This document shows, one piece after another, positions 43,385 to 52,368 of a stretch of DNA of 64,000 nt (positions are counted from its first letter, which is position 1; each line of letters begins with the position of its first letter). Source of the stretch: Apibacter adventoris. GTDB taxonomy: Bacteria > Bacteroidota > Bacteroidia > Flavobacteriales > Weeksellaceae. Location of the stretch: the NCBI RefSeq assembly GCF_002964975.1, contig NZ_PSZM01000034.1, forward strand, positions 52,433-116,432, written 5' to 3'. The notes beneath the pieces are model-generated. The model was not told the origin of the DNA. It searched no databases and was given only the letters and a program-made list of their open reading frames with translations. The position numbers and the translations under genes were made by a program.

Positions 43385-44398
43385 ATGTTTACATTATTTA
43401 AAAATAAAAATTTAATTAATTTAGAAAATTTTGAATCTTCTTATATTCTAAACATTAAGAGCTATACTTCTTTAAATAAAGATAAAGAACCATTAATTAT
43501 AGAAAGAAAGTCTAAAATAAAGTTAAAACAGATAATAGAGGGTTCAAGAATAATAAATACTTATTTTTTAACAGAAACAGAAGAAAATTCAAATGATGAA
43601 AATTTCAATAAATTTTTTAAAAAATTATCATTTCTGTCTTTTATAACCGAAGAACTTAAAATTGAAAGAAGTTTGAGAGGGCAAATTCTAACTTTACTCA
43701 ATATGGATCAAATAGAAAAAAAGTGGAAAAACTGGAAAGAAAAAAAACTTTATGAATTTCTTCCTATTTTAAAAGATCAAGAAAATTTTGTAACTTCATT
43801 TGAAAAAGGTCTTTTATTCTTAAAAGATAATATTAAAAATGAATTAGCTTACATACTTCTATTTCCCGAAATTTATCAATTTAAAGATTATATTTCAACT
43901 GCTAGAGAATTTACCAGCTTATACATTTTTGATTCGCGTTTGATTAAAGGCGCGGAAATTAAATATAAATTTTATATTTCGGATATATCACAGAAAGAAT
44001 TTTCGCATAAAATAAATATTCATTTAAAATCAGAGATTACAAATAAACATGAATTGACTATTTTATTAAAAAGTCTAGAAAATAAGTATAATGGTATAAC
44101 AGATTATAAATTTTTTGAAGATCTGTTTTATAATATAGATAAAAGTACAGGTAAAATAATCTATGCAAAATTAGAACTTACAGAAAATATATCTGAAGGT
44201 CATGAATATAAATATTTAATAGATCTTTATCCATTAGAAATATCAATAAATAGTGAAACAGAAAAGATATATAAAACATATAAAGGCAAAGACTTTACTC
44301 TAAAGGACTGGGAAAAATTCGAACAAAAACAATTTGATGATTTTGTAAATAATAAGTTAATAAATAAAGATCATGATCTTTTTAATAATGAAAAATAG
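43385..44398 (+). CDS. Hypothetical protein with shared C-terminal motif
   Basis: 337 residues, not recognised. Rich in Lys, Glu, Ile and Phe, no signal peptide or membrane helix. The N-terminal ~290 residues look like a mixed alpha/beta protein (NKFFKKLSFLSFITEELKIE, KGLLFLKDNIKNELAYILLF, KIIYAKLELTENISEGHEY). The tail IYKTYKGKDFTLKDWEKFEQ, then KQFDDFV and a final NEK, parallels the tail of the TPR protein directly upstream. The pair is presumably co-transcribed. Confidence 0.65.
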   Translation: MFTLFKNKNLINLENFESSYILNIKSYTSLNKDKEPLIIERKSKIKLKQIIEGSRIINTYFLTETEENSNDENFNKFFKKLSFLSFITEELKIERSLRGQILTLLNMDQIEKKWKNWKEKKLYEFLPILKDQENFVTSFEKGLLFLKDNIKNELAYILLFPEIYQFKDYISTAREFTSLYIFDSRLIKGAEIKYKFYISDISQKEFSHKINIHLKSEITNKHELTILLKSLENKYNGITDYKFFEDLFYNIDKSTGKIIYAKLELTENISEGHEYKYLIDLYPLEISINSETEKIYKTYKGKDFTLKDWEKFEQKQFDDFVNNKLINKDHDLFNNEK

Positions 44399-44904
44399 TA
44401 GAGAAACACACAAAAAACAAAAATATATAATATTTTTATGAAATTATTATATTACCTGGTTTTATAATTTGACTATAATTATACATCTTTTAAAAATCAA
44501 GTTATATTTTTTAATATTTAACTTGTTTTAAACAAAGATTCAAACCGTATTTCTGGTTTGCACAGGATTAATAATTTTATATTTTTATTATATTTTCTAT
44601 CCCAAATTCCCAATATAAATAATTAGATAAAAAAATATAGTTTATTTTTAGTTAATAATTTTAAAACCAGTAACCAAATAATATATATTGTTTGGTATAT
44701 GTGGAAATTATTAATCTCATAATTTGTTCCAATATTAAAATAAAGTTTTATTTATCTTTAATAAGATAGGTAAAAAATTTTTCTCAAAAATATCACCTTA
44801 AATATTATCTTTGCTATAAACATATTTCTATAATAAAATATCAATAAATATTTATTTTAGAATGATTATAAATAATATTTTAATAAAATAGTTCTTAATA
44901 TGTT
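44399..44904. other. AT-rich intergenic region before lutABC
   Basis: About 505 bases without a gene. Short palindromes (for example around TTGTTTTAAACAA near 44523) are present but unremarkable. A TATCTTTG -7 element for lutA lies at 44806-44813. Confidence 0.5.
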
Positions 44905-45651
44905 ATGAAAGTTGGTTTATTTATTCCATGTTATATAGATGCTATATATCCACAGGTAGGAATTGCTACATTGGAATTATTAGAAAAATTAGGCTTAGAA
45001 GTAGAATATCCTACAGAGCAAACTTGCTGTGGTCAACCTATGTCTAATGAAGGTGATTACAAAAGTGCAGAAGCTGCTGAAAAGTTATTTATTCAAAACT
45101 TTAAAAATTATGAATATATAGTAGGTCCAGCAGGTAGCTGCATAAAACAGGTAAGAATTCATTTTGATTGTTTAAAGCAGTCTGAAGACGTAAAACATGT
45201 TAGAAAAAATACTTATGAATTAGTAGAATTTTTGCATGATGTAATTAAAGTTAAAGATTTTCCCGGGGTAAAATTTAATCATAAAGTAGCTTTGCATAAT
45301 AGCTGTAGTTCAATAAGAGGTCTAGGAATAAGTAAACCGTCAGAAATTATGGGTGTTGCATTTAATAAATCAGCAGATCTGTTGAAAATGGTAGAAGGAC
45401 TTGAGCTAGCCCAAATGAGCCGTCCTGATGAATGTTGTGGTTTCGGAGGAACTTTCTGTGTAACCGATGAAGTGGTAAGTGCCAAAATGGGAAAAGATAA
45501 AATTTCTGACTATATAACCAGCGGAGCAGAATATGTAGTTTCTCCAGATATGTCTTGTTTAATGCATCAACAAGGAATAGCTCATAAAAATGGTATAACT
45601 CATTTACCTTTTGTACATATAGCACAAGTTTTAAACGGAGGACCCTTTTAA
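44905..45651 (+). CDS. lutA: L-lactate utilisation protein LutA (Fe-S oxidoreductase subunit)
   Basis: 248 residues. Two CCG-type cysteine domains, each supplying [4Fe-4S]/heterodisulfide-reductase-like ligands: EQTCCGQPMSNEGDY (about 38-52) and RPDECCGFGGTFCV (about 172-185). This is the LutA/YkgE form. It acts with LutB and LutC to oxidise L-lactate to pyruvate in the cytoplasm. It is first in a three-gene operon with LutB 11 bases downstream. Confidence 0.93.
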   Translation: MKVGLFIPCYIDAIYPQVGIATLELLEKLGLEVEYPTEQTCCGQPMSNEGDYKSAEAAEKLFIQNFKNYEYIVGPAGSCIKQVRIHFDCLKQSEDVKHVRKNTYELVEFLHDVIKVKDFPGVKFNHKVALHNSCSSIRGLGISKPSEIMGVAFNKSADLLKMVEGLELAQMSRPDECCGFGGTFCVTDEVVSAKMGKDKISDYITSGAEYVVSPDMSCLMHQQGIAHKNGITHLPFVHIAQVLNGGPF

Positions 45652-45662
45652 AATCATAATTC

Positions 45663-47051
45663 ATGAAAAAGAAAGTAGTTGATATAGTAAAAAACTCAGC
45701 AGATTTTATAAAACAAGATAATATTCACGAAAAACAACATGATAAAAATCTTTGGAATGCCAGATTAAAAAGAGACAGGATTGCTAAAAGCGTTCCTGAA
45801 TGGGAAGCTCTCAAAGATTTAGCATCAAAAATTAAGGAACATACACTTACTCATCTGGATGAATATTTAAACCTATTTGCAGAAAATGCTTCTAAACGAG
45901 GAACTATTGTCCATTGGGCTCGAGATGCTCAGGAACATAATGAAATTGTATATAATATATTACAAGAAAGAAAGGTAACTGAAATAATAAAAAGCAAATC
46001 AATGTTGCAGGAAGAATGTGGCATGACAAATTTTTTAGAATCAAGAGGAATAGAAGTTACCGAATCGGATTTGGGTGAGAGAATTCAGCAATTATCCCAT
46101 CAACCTCCGGCACATATTGTTATGCCTGCAATTGAAAAAACTACAGAAGATATCGCTAAACTTTTTGCTAAAACTATTGGAACCGACCCTAATGATACTG
46201 ATGCACATTCTTTAAATGAAGCAATGAGAAATAATGCCAGACCAAAGTTTCTTCGTGCTGGAGCAGGAATGACCGGAGCCAATTTTGCCATAGCTGAAAC
46301 CGGAACATTTGTAGTTTGTACCAATGAAGGAAATGCTGATATAGGTGCATCTGTTCCACCGCTTCACATAGCCAGCATAGGAATAGAAAAAATAATTCCT
46401 AAAGTGGAAGATTTGGGGATATTTATAAGGCTCCTATCAAGAAGTGCATTAGGTACTCTTGCTACACAGTATACATCTCACTTTACAGGTCCAAGAAAAA
46501 ACGGAGAGTTGCATGTTATTATTACCGATAATGGTAGGACTGAAAGATTAGGGATGGATGATTTTTGGACTTCTTTAAAATGTATACGATGTGGTGCATG
46601 TATGAATACTTGTCCCGTATACAGAAGAAGTGGAGGATTATCTTATGAATCTACATATTCCGGACCTATAGGAATTATTTTAAGTCCTACGTTTGATTTA
46701 GAAAAATATAGTGAATTGCCTTTTCACTCTACATTGTGTGGCTCATGTTCAGATGTTTGTCCGGTAAAAATAGATATTTCCGGACAAATATATAAATGGA
46801 GAAAAGTAGTAGTAGAAAAGGGATATATGCCTTTAAACAGATCTCTTGCCTTTAAGGCTGCAGGATCTGTATTTGGGCATCCTTCGTTATTTAGAACAGC
46901 TGAAACCATAGCAGAAAAAGTATTGCCCATAGTGCCTGATTTTCTTATATATAGTAAAATAAATCCATGGGCACAGGACAGAGAAATGTTTTCTATGGCT
47001 AAACAAACATTTAGAGATTGGTATTTAAAGAATAGAAAAAATAAAAAATGA
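45663..47051 (+). CDS. lutB: L-lactate utilisation protein LutB (ferredoxin-like Fe-S subunit)
   Basis: 462 residues. The N-terminal LUD-like domain (about 65-290) includes GAGMTGANFAIAETGTFVVC. Two 4Fe-4S motifs follow: C307-x2-C310-x2-C313-x3-CP, then C359-x2-C362-x3-CP. A C-terminal DUF3390-type tail is present (about 385-460). It transfers electrons in lactate oxidation. The stop overlaps the lutC start by 4 bases (ATGA). Confidence 0.94.
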   Translation: MKKKVVDIVKNSADFIKQDNIHEKQHDKNLWNARLKRDRIAKSVPEWEALKDLASKIKEHTLTHLDEYLNLFAENASKRGTIVHWARDAQEHNEIVYNILQERKVTEIIKSKSMLQEECGMTNFLESRGIEVTESDLGERIQQLSHQPPAHIVMPAIEKTTEDIAKLFAKTIGTDPNDTDAHSLNEAMRNNARPKFLRAGAGMTGANFAIAETGTFVVCTNEGNADIGASVPPLHIASIGIEKIIPKVEDLGIFIRLLSRSALGTLATQYTSHFTGPRKNGELHVIITDNGRTERLGMDDFWTSLKCIRCGACMNTCPVYRRSGGLSYESTYSGPIGIILSPTFDLEKYSELPFHSTLCGSCSDVCPVKIDISGQIYKWRKVVVEKGYMPLNRSLAFKAAGSVFGHPSLFRTAETIAEKVLPIVPDFLIYSKINPWAQDREMFSMAKQTFRDWYLKNRKNKK

Positions 47052-47635
47052 TAAGTACAAAAGAATATATTTTAAATGCAATACGTAAAAATAAACCTGA
47101 CGGAAGTAAATTTGCATATCCTAAAATTCCATTATTTCCTAAAAGTAATAAAGATATTTTACAGGAATTTAAAGATAATTTAACTTTAAATGCAGGAACA
47201 TGGCATATAGTGAAAAGTATTAAAGATGGAGAAAATTTAATTAGAGAATTGTATCCACAAGCAAAGATTATTTGTTCTTCTGCAGTTGAATTTAAAGGAA
47301 ATAAAGATATAACCCAAATAACTGAACCTCATCAGTTGGCAGATGTTGATTTAGGTATTATCCGCGCACAATTTGGAGTTTCGGAAAATGGTATGGTTTG
47401 GATAACAGAAAAGGATATGGATATTACTTCTTTAGGTTTCTTGTCACAACATTTAATAATTTTATTAGATCCACAAGAATTGGTGAAGGACATGTATGAG
47501 GCATATGCCAGAATTGATTTGCTAAATAACAACTATGGTTGTTTTATGTTAGGACCTTCTGCAACTGCTGATATTGGAGCGGTTATGGTTCGTGGGGCAC
47601 AAGGAGCTAGAAGTCTTTCAGTATTTTTTATGTAA
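47048..47635 (+). CDS. lutC: L-lactate utilisation protein LutC
   Basis: 195 residues. LUD-domain protein: LGIIRAQFGVSENGMVWITE (about 99-118) and SATADIGAVMVRGAQGARSL (about 171-190) are the conserved blocks. It is the third subunit of the LutABC lactate oxidase system and is coupled to lutB by a 4-base overlap. The operon ends at a hairpin at 47668-47705. Confidence 0.92.
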   Translation: MISTKEYILNAIRKNKPDGSKFAYPKIPLFPKSNKDILQEFKDNLTLNAGTWHIVKSIKDGENLIRELYPQAKIICSSAVEFKGNKDITQITEPHQLADVDLGIIRAQFGVSENGMVWITEKDMDITSLGFLSQHLIILLDPQELVKDMYEAYARIDLLNNNYGCFMLGPSATADIGAVMVRGAQGARSLSVFFM

Positions 47636-47667
47636 TAATTTAAAAATTTTGAATATTTAGAAATCGA

Positions 47668-47705
47668 ATAGGGGTAAATATAACTTTTACCCCTATAATT
47701 TTTTT
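47668..47705 (+). terminator. lutABC terminator
   Basis: TAGGGGTAAA and TTTACCCCTA arms around an AT-rich loop, followed by a T-rich run. Lies 33 bases after lutC. Confidence 0.75.
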
Positions 47706-47745
47706 ATGATAATAATTTAAAACATTATGAATAAAACTAATATAA

Positions 47746-48216
47746 TTATTTATTAAGTAAGTTTTTTACATCTTCTAATGTTAGGTTATCTCCATCTATT
47801 CTTATAAGAAAAAAGTGATTTCCTTTATCAAAAAATAATATTGTTTGATCTATATATTGCTTGTTATCTGGATCTTTTTTAATAAAAGTTGAAGGTGAAA
47901 AAGTATCATGAGTTCTATTAAAAACAGCTTCATAATCTTTATTAGTAGCATATTTATTAGTTTGTTTTTTCATCCTTTTAGCCAGAGATTTATCGCTAGT
48001 ATAAAGCATCTGTGCACTTTCTATTTTATCAGATACTTTAGAGATATATATACCTTGTTTATCAAAATCAGGAATCATTTTTAATAAAAATTTAGAGACA
48101 CTAATGGAAGTGACTTCATTTTTATGAGCAAATTTATCAAATAGTTTATCCTGAGAATAGCCAGAAATAATAAAACCTAATAAAAATAAGGTTAGTAATA
48201 AGCATTTTCTATTCAT
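47746..48216 (-). CDS. DUF4252 family exported protein
   Basis: 156 residues. Signal peptide (about 1-21, CLLLTLFLLGFIISGYSQ). The mature part fits DUF4252, a Bacteroidota-specific family: TSISVSKFLLKMIPDF near the start and FLIRIDGDNLTLEDVKNLLN at the end. Function unknown; members are often linked to sigma-factor or anti-sigma loci, but no such gene is present here. Confidence 0.85.
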   Translation of the reverse strand: MNRKCLLLTLFLLGFIISGYSQDKLFDKFAHKNEVTSISVSKFLLKMIPDFDKQGIYISKVSDKIESAQMLYTSDKSLAKRMKKQTNKYATNKDYEAVFNRTHDTFSPSTFIKKDPDNKQYIDQTILFFDKGNHFFLIRIDGDNLTLEDVKNLLNK

Positions 48217-48649
48217 AATTAATAAGTTATTTAAACATTTTATAATATTTAAGTAAAAATCATGCCGTATATAAAAATAATTATAAATACTTATATTTAT
48301 GAGCGATAAAATATATTATATTTTCTAAAAAAAATAATTTTTTAATGGGTTAGAAAAAAATGGATACATTCTTATACCTTAGCTTTTAAGTAAAAGTATC
48401 GCGTATCATTCATATAAAATAATAATATCTATATCATCTTACTTACACTTAAAGAAATTAAAAATTATAAAATATACACTAAAATATCGCAATAGTTTTT
48501 TCCAGTCTTTCTATTAAATAAAAATTTAACTTATCATGAATGTTTTGGAGATTAATACCTAAATTAAGATAACAATGTGCAGTATGAAAAGAAGAAAAAA
48601 ATCTTTGGATATATGCTAAGAGGTTGAAAAATTATAAATATTTATTTAC
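48217..48649. other. Intergenic region, nothing recognised
   Basis: About 430 AT-rich bases between two leftward genes. A short palindrome (TTTACTTAAGTAAGTAAA) just beyond the stop of the oxidase-like gene could act as its terminator. No reading frame of note. Confidence 0.45.
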
Positions 48650-49867
48650 TTAAGTAAGTAAAATTATATTTTTATTACATAAGCCTATAATAAATAAAAT
48701 TATTCCAAGGGGAAATAATACACTTCCCCAAGAAATTATAATAAAATATCCAGTAATATTTCCCCAGTCCATAAATAAAAAAGCGCCCTGAAGAATTAAT
48801 AAAATATCAGTTAAAAGAAATGCAATAGTAAAAATGATAATCCCTATTTTAATAAAAGCGTTTATCTTTTTTGTAGAAATAAATGTAAGAATAAGAATAA
48901 ATAAAAACAAAGTATATATTCCCAATACAATAAGATGAATAAATCCAATAGTAAGATTTTTTATAAGATAGGAATGTTCAGCTATTTCAGGAATCCACTG
49001 AAAATTTTGGAAAATAATTTTAACAGAAAAAAGAAGAATAAATAGAATATATAAACTATAAATAAAAACAGATTTTTTTTTGAAAATTACCAACAAAGGA
49101 GGATGAATATATTTCCAAAATAGAAATAATGAAAAAAGTTGAAATAAAAGACCAATACTATTTAAAATATAAAAAATAAATGAAGAAATATGCCAACTAA
49201 TAGGAAGGAAAAATGTAAGTATTGCAGTTCCTAAGTTAAAAAAATAAAAAAGATAACTATATTTAGGAATTGGGGAATTATAATTTTTTAAGATTTTAAA
49301 AATAAAAGAGAAAATTCCAAATAAGAACCATCCATTAATTTGAAAATGTAAAAAAAACTGGATAGCAATAGGATAAGCTATAGAAGATTTCCCTAAAGTA
49401 GGAAGTATAGCTCCTAAGGACCAAACTCCTAATGTTGAAAATAACATTAAAATTAATGCAGTCTTCAAATATAAGTTATCTATGGAATATACATGAGAAA
49501 TATTTTTCCAGCTTATCCAACAAAAATAATATGAACATACTATATGTAAAGAGGAAAATAAAATAGAAAAAAATGCATATCCTTGAATTGGAAAGCTAAA
49601 AAGCATTCCTATAATAGAAAATTGTGTTATCCAGAAACAACCAGTAAATCTTTTTTTATTTTTTGAGGTTTTAGGAATATACATCCAATAAATAAAAATA
49701 TAAAAAAACAAATAAAGCCAGCCTAATAAAGCTACATGAGAATGGGCATGTAAAAAATTGCCATAGGGTATACTAATTTTATAAAATTGAGTGATTCTAA
49801 GTAAAAAGCCTATACAAGAGGCTATAAATAAATTACTCAAACTTGTTATTAACCAGCTTTTCTTCAT
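48650..49867 (-). CDS. Polytopic membrane protein resembling cytochrome oxidase subunit I
   Basis: 405 residues with about 10-12 predicted membrane helices. HAHSHVALLGWLYLFFY (about 39-55) recalls the helix with haem-ligand histidines of heme-copper/NO reductases, and QFFLHFQINGWFLFG (about 170-184) resembles a second conserved block. Other oxidase histidines are not evident, so it may be a stand-alone heme-copper-like protein of unknown role. Downstream of, and probably co-transcribed with, the azurin gene (26-base gap), which suggests electron transfer. Confidence 0.65.
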   Translation of the reverse strand: MKKSWLITSLSNLFIASCIGFLLRITQFYKISIPYGNFLHAHSHVALLGWLYLFFYIFIYWMYIPKTSKNKKRFTGCFWITQFSIIGMLFSFPIQGYAFFSILFSSLHIVCSYYFCWISWKNISHVYSIDNLYLKTALILMLFSTLGVWSLGAILPTLGKSSIAYPIAIQFFLHFQINGWFLFGIFSFIFKILKNYNSPIPKYSYLFYFFNLGTAILTFFLPISWHISSFIFYILNSIGLLFQLFSLFLFWKYIHPPLLVIFKKKSVFIYSLYILFILLFSVKIIFQNFQWIPEIAEHSYLIKNLTIGFIHLIVLGIYTLFLFILILTFISTKKINAFIKIGIIIFTIAFLLTDILLILQGAFLFMDWGNITGYFIIISWGSVLFPLGIILFIIGLCNKNIILLT

Positions 49868-49893
49868 ATACCTATAGAATTATTAAATTTTTA

Positions 49894-50445
49894 TTATTCA
49901 ATAATAAGTTTTCCTTTCATTGAAAAAGCATGAGAAGGGAAAGAACATAAATAATCATACTTTCCTTTTTCGTTTATGATAAAGGTTATAGTATCTGTTT
50001 CTCCACCCCCTAACAATTTCGTATGAGCTATAATATTTTTAGATTCACTGGGAGGAATATAATCATGACTTCTTTCTTTTAAAGCTTTTTTAGCAAAATC
50101 TTCCGGATCAGTTCCATGTTTTAAAATAACCAGATTATGTCCCATGTCCATTTTACTGGCTTTACCCACATGCTTGAGTACTAATGTAATCGTTTTTCCT
50201 GCTTTAGCTCTTAATTCATTAAGATTATATTGCATTAAATCATTACCTTCTATTTCCAAATAATTTACAGGCCATTTTTTCATTTCTTCCTTAGTTGTTA
50301 CAGTACTAATATTATCAGCTTTATTATTTTCTGCATTTAAATCAATATTAGCTGAAGAATTATCTGATTGAGTAGAACTTTTGCCACAAGAATATAAAAA
50401 AATTATAAATATGATGACTTTTATATTTAAAGATAAATTTCTCAT
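49894..50445 (-). CDS. Azurin-like blue copper lipoprotein
   Basis: 183 residues. Lipoprotein signal ending in Cys20 (IIFIIFLYSCGKS), then a polar spacer (21-55) and a cupredoxin domain (about 58-183). Type 1 copper ligands are all visible: His103 (DMGHNLVI), Cys167, His172 and Met176 (YLCSFPSHAFSMKGKL). It carries single electrons in the periplasm, anchored to a membrane. The membrane protein gene downstream may be its partner. Confidence 0.9.
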   Translation of the reverse strand: MRNLSLNIKVIIFIIFLYSCGKSSTQSDNSSANIDLNAENNKADNISTVTTKEEMKKWPVNYLEIEGNDLMQYNLNELRAKAGKTITLVLKHVGKASKMDMGHNLVILKHGTDPEDFAKKALKERSHDYIPPSESKNIIAHTKLLGGGETDTITFIINEKGKYDYLCSFPSHAFSMKGKLIIE

Positions 50446-50612
50446 AAAAAATATTTAAGTTTGTAATTATAGAGTTTAAAAAATATTATTTTAATATCAA
50501 ATGTAAGTAATTTATTGAAAATGTTAATATTGTAAAAAAATAAGTATTAGTAAACAAATTTACAATAGTATTTTATTTATTAATTTGAATATTTAATTAT
50601 AAAAGATAAAAA

Positions 50613-51461
50613 ATGGAAGTATCTAAATTATTTGAAAAATTACCAATAAAAATTAATAAATTCAAAACAATATCAGGAGGAGATATTAACAAGGCATATT
50701 TTTTAGAAACGAAAGAAGGAAATTTTTTTATAAAAATTAATCAAAAAAAATTATTTCCTAAAATGTTAATTAAAGAAGCTAATGGATTAGAAGCCTTAGG
50801 ACAAACTGGATATATAAAAACACCAAAAATTATAAATTATGGAGAAATAGATCAATTTCAGTATTTAATATTAGAATGGACGGAGAGGGGAGAAGCTAAA
50901 AATAAAACATGGGAAAATTTTGGTCATGCATTAGCATATATGCATAAGATAGAACAACCTTTTTTTGGATTTAAAGAAGATAATTATATTGGAAGCTTAA
51001 AACAAGTAAATACATCTAGTTCTAATTGGGGAGAATTTTATGGTCAATATCATCTTATTCCCCTTATAAAAAAACTAAAAGAACAAAATAAAATAGAGAA
51101 ATATGTAGTGAAGAATGTAGAAAATTTATGTTTGAAATTAAATGAAATTTTCCCTAAAGAATCACCATCTTTATTACATGGAGATTTATGGGCAGGAAAT
51201 TATATGGTTTCAAAACAACAGGAAATATTACTAATAGATCCTGCTGTTTATAATGGACATAGAGAAATTGATTTAGGAATGACCCAGCTTTTTGGTGGAT
51301 TTCCATCTTATTTTTATGAAGCATATAAAGATGTGTATCCGCTCGATAACAACTGGGAGGAAAGACTACCTTTCAGTCAATTGTACCCTCTTCTAGTTCA
51401 TTCAGTTTTATTTGGTGGCTATTATGTAGACCAAGTAAAGCAAATTCTTAAAATATTTTAG
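50613..51461 (+). CDS. Fructosamine kinase family protein
   Basis: 282 residues. Aminoglycoside-phosphotransferase-like fold: the N-terminal lobe ISGGDINKAYFLETKEGNFF (about 20-39), the catalytic loop LLHGDLWAGNYM (about 189-200) with Asp, and IDPAVYNGHREIDLGM (about 210-225) with the metal-binding Asp. Fructosamine-3-kinases phosphorylate glycated amines so that proteins can be deglycated. The bacterial substrate (ribulosamine, fructosamine or other) is not certain. Confidence 0.88.
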   Translation: MEVSKLFEKLPIKINKFKTISGGDINKAYFLETKEGNFFIKINQKKLFPKMLIKEANGLEALGQTGYIKTPKIINYGEIDQFQYLILEWTERGEAKNKTWENFGHALAYMHKIEQPFFGFKEDNYIGSLKQVNTSSSNWGEFYGQYHLIPLIKKLKEQNKIEKYVVKNVENLCLKLNEIFPKESPSLLHGDLWAGNYMVSKQQEILLIDPAVYNGHREIDLGMTQLFGGFPSYFYEAYKDVYPLDNNWEERLPFSQLYPLLVHSVLFGGYYVDQVKQILKIF

Positions 51462-51499
51462 TATAATTTTATAAAAAAATAAAAAAGAAATATATTCTA

Positions 51500-52336
51500 T
51501 TACGTAGTTACCTTTTTATCATTATCGTTTTGATTTCTTTTATAAACAACAGCAGAAACCAGTATACTGGCTTCATAAAGTAAATATAACGGGCATGAAG
51601 CTACAAGCATAGAGGGTATATCACCTGGGGTAATAAATCCTGCCAAAATAAGTATAATAATTAAAGCATGTCTTCGGTATGTTTTTAAAAATTTAGGAGT
51701 TAATATTCCCACAGCCGTTAAAGCATATACAATAACAGGAAGTAAAAAAACTAGTCCCATACCAAGAACGGTTTGTAATAATATACTAATATAACTGGAT
51801 AAATCAATATTAACTTTAATAGTTTCGGAAAGATTAAAAAAATATCCGAAGTGCATAGTAAGAGGAGTTACTAAAAAATAACCAAAACAGCAACCTGTAA
51901 TAAAAAGGCAATAAGTAGATATAAAAAAAGCTAAAGAATTCTTTTTTTCATTTGGCTTAAGTCCGGGCGATATAAATTTCCACATTTCATATATAACATA
52001 AGGAAAAGCTATAATAAGTCCTCCAACCATAGCTACATAAAAAGCAGTATTCAATTGTTCAAAAACTCGACGCACCTGAATTGGAAAATGCTCGGGCATT
52101 ATAAAAGCTTCATCAGATCCCCATAGCTTAGCAATAGCATTCATAATCTTAAAGCTAATAAAATCCTTCTGAACAGGACCTAAAATAATTTTATCCATTA
52201 CAAAATGCATCTTATATCCTATAAAACAAGCTCCAATGCAAATTGCTACTAATGAACGAAGAATGTGCTTTCGTAATACTCCTACGTGAGCAAGAAAAGG
52301 CATATCTCCCGAATTGATCTTTTTTTTCTTAGCCAT
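51500..52336 (-). CDS. tatC: Twin-arginine translocase subunit TatC
   Basis: 278 residues with six membrane helices. MPFLAHVGVLRKHILRSL (about 12-29) is the conserved N-terminal substrate-recognition segment. FISPGLKPNEKK (with the conserved glutamate-containing loop) and LAGFITPGDIPSMLVASCPLYLLYE are family blocks. It recognises twin-arginine signal peptides and exports folded proteins. No tatA gene is adjacent. Downstream of kdsD by 32 bases on the same strand. Confidence 0.94.
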   Translation of the reverse strand: MAKKKKINSGDMPFLAHVGVLRKHILRSLVAICIGACFIGYKMHFVMDKIILGPVQKDFISFKIMNAIAKLWGSDEAFIMPEHFPIQVRRVFEQLNTAFYVAMVGGLIIAFPYVIYEMWKFISPGLKPNEKKNSLAFFISTYCLFITGCCFGYFLVTPLTMHFGYFFNLSETIKVNIDLSSYISILLQTVLGMGLVFLLPVIVYALTAVGILTPKFLKTYRRHALIIILILAGFITPGDIPSMLVASCPLYLLYEASILVSAVVYKRNQNDNDKKVTT

Positions 52337-52368
52337 GAATTATTTAGAAATCATATATAAATTGATTT

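Noticed and set aside
36013..44398. Search for TssB/TssC sheath, TssH or baseplate genes beside the T6SS payload genes
   Set aside because: None of the reading frames here match; the locus is treated as payload only.
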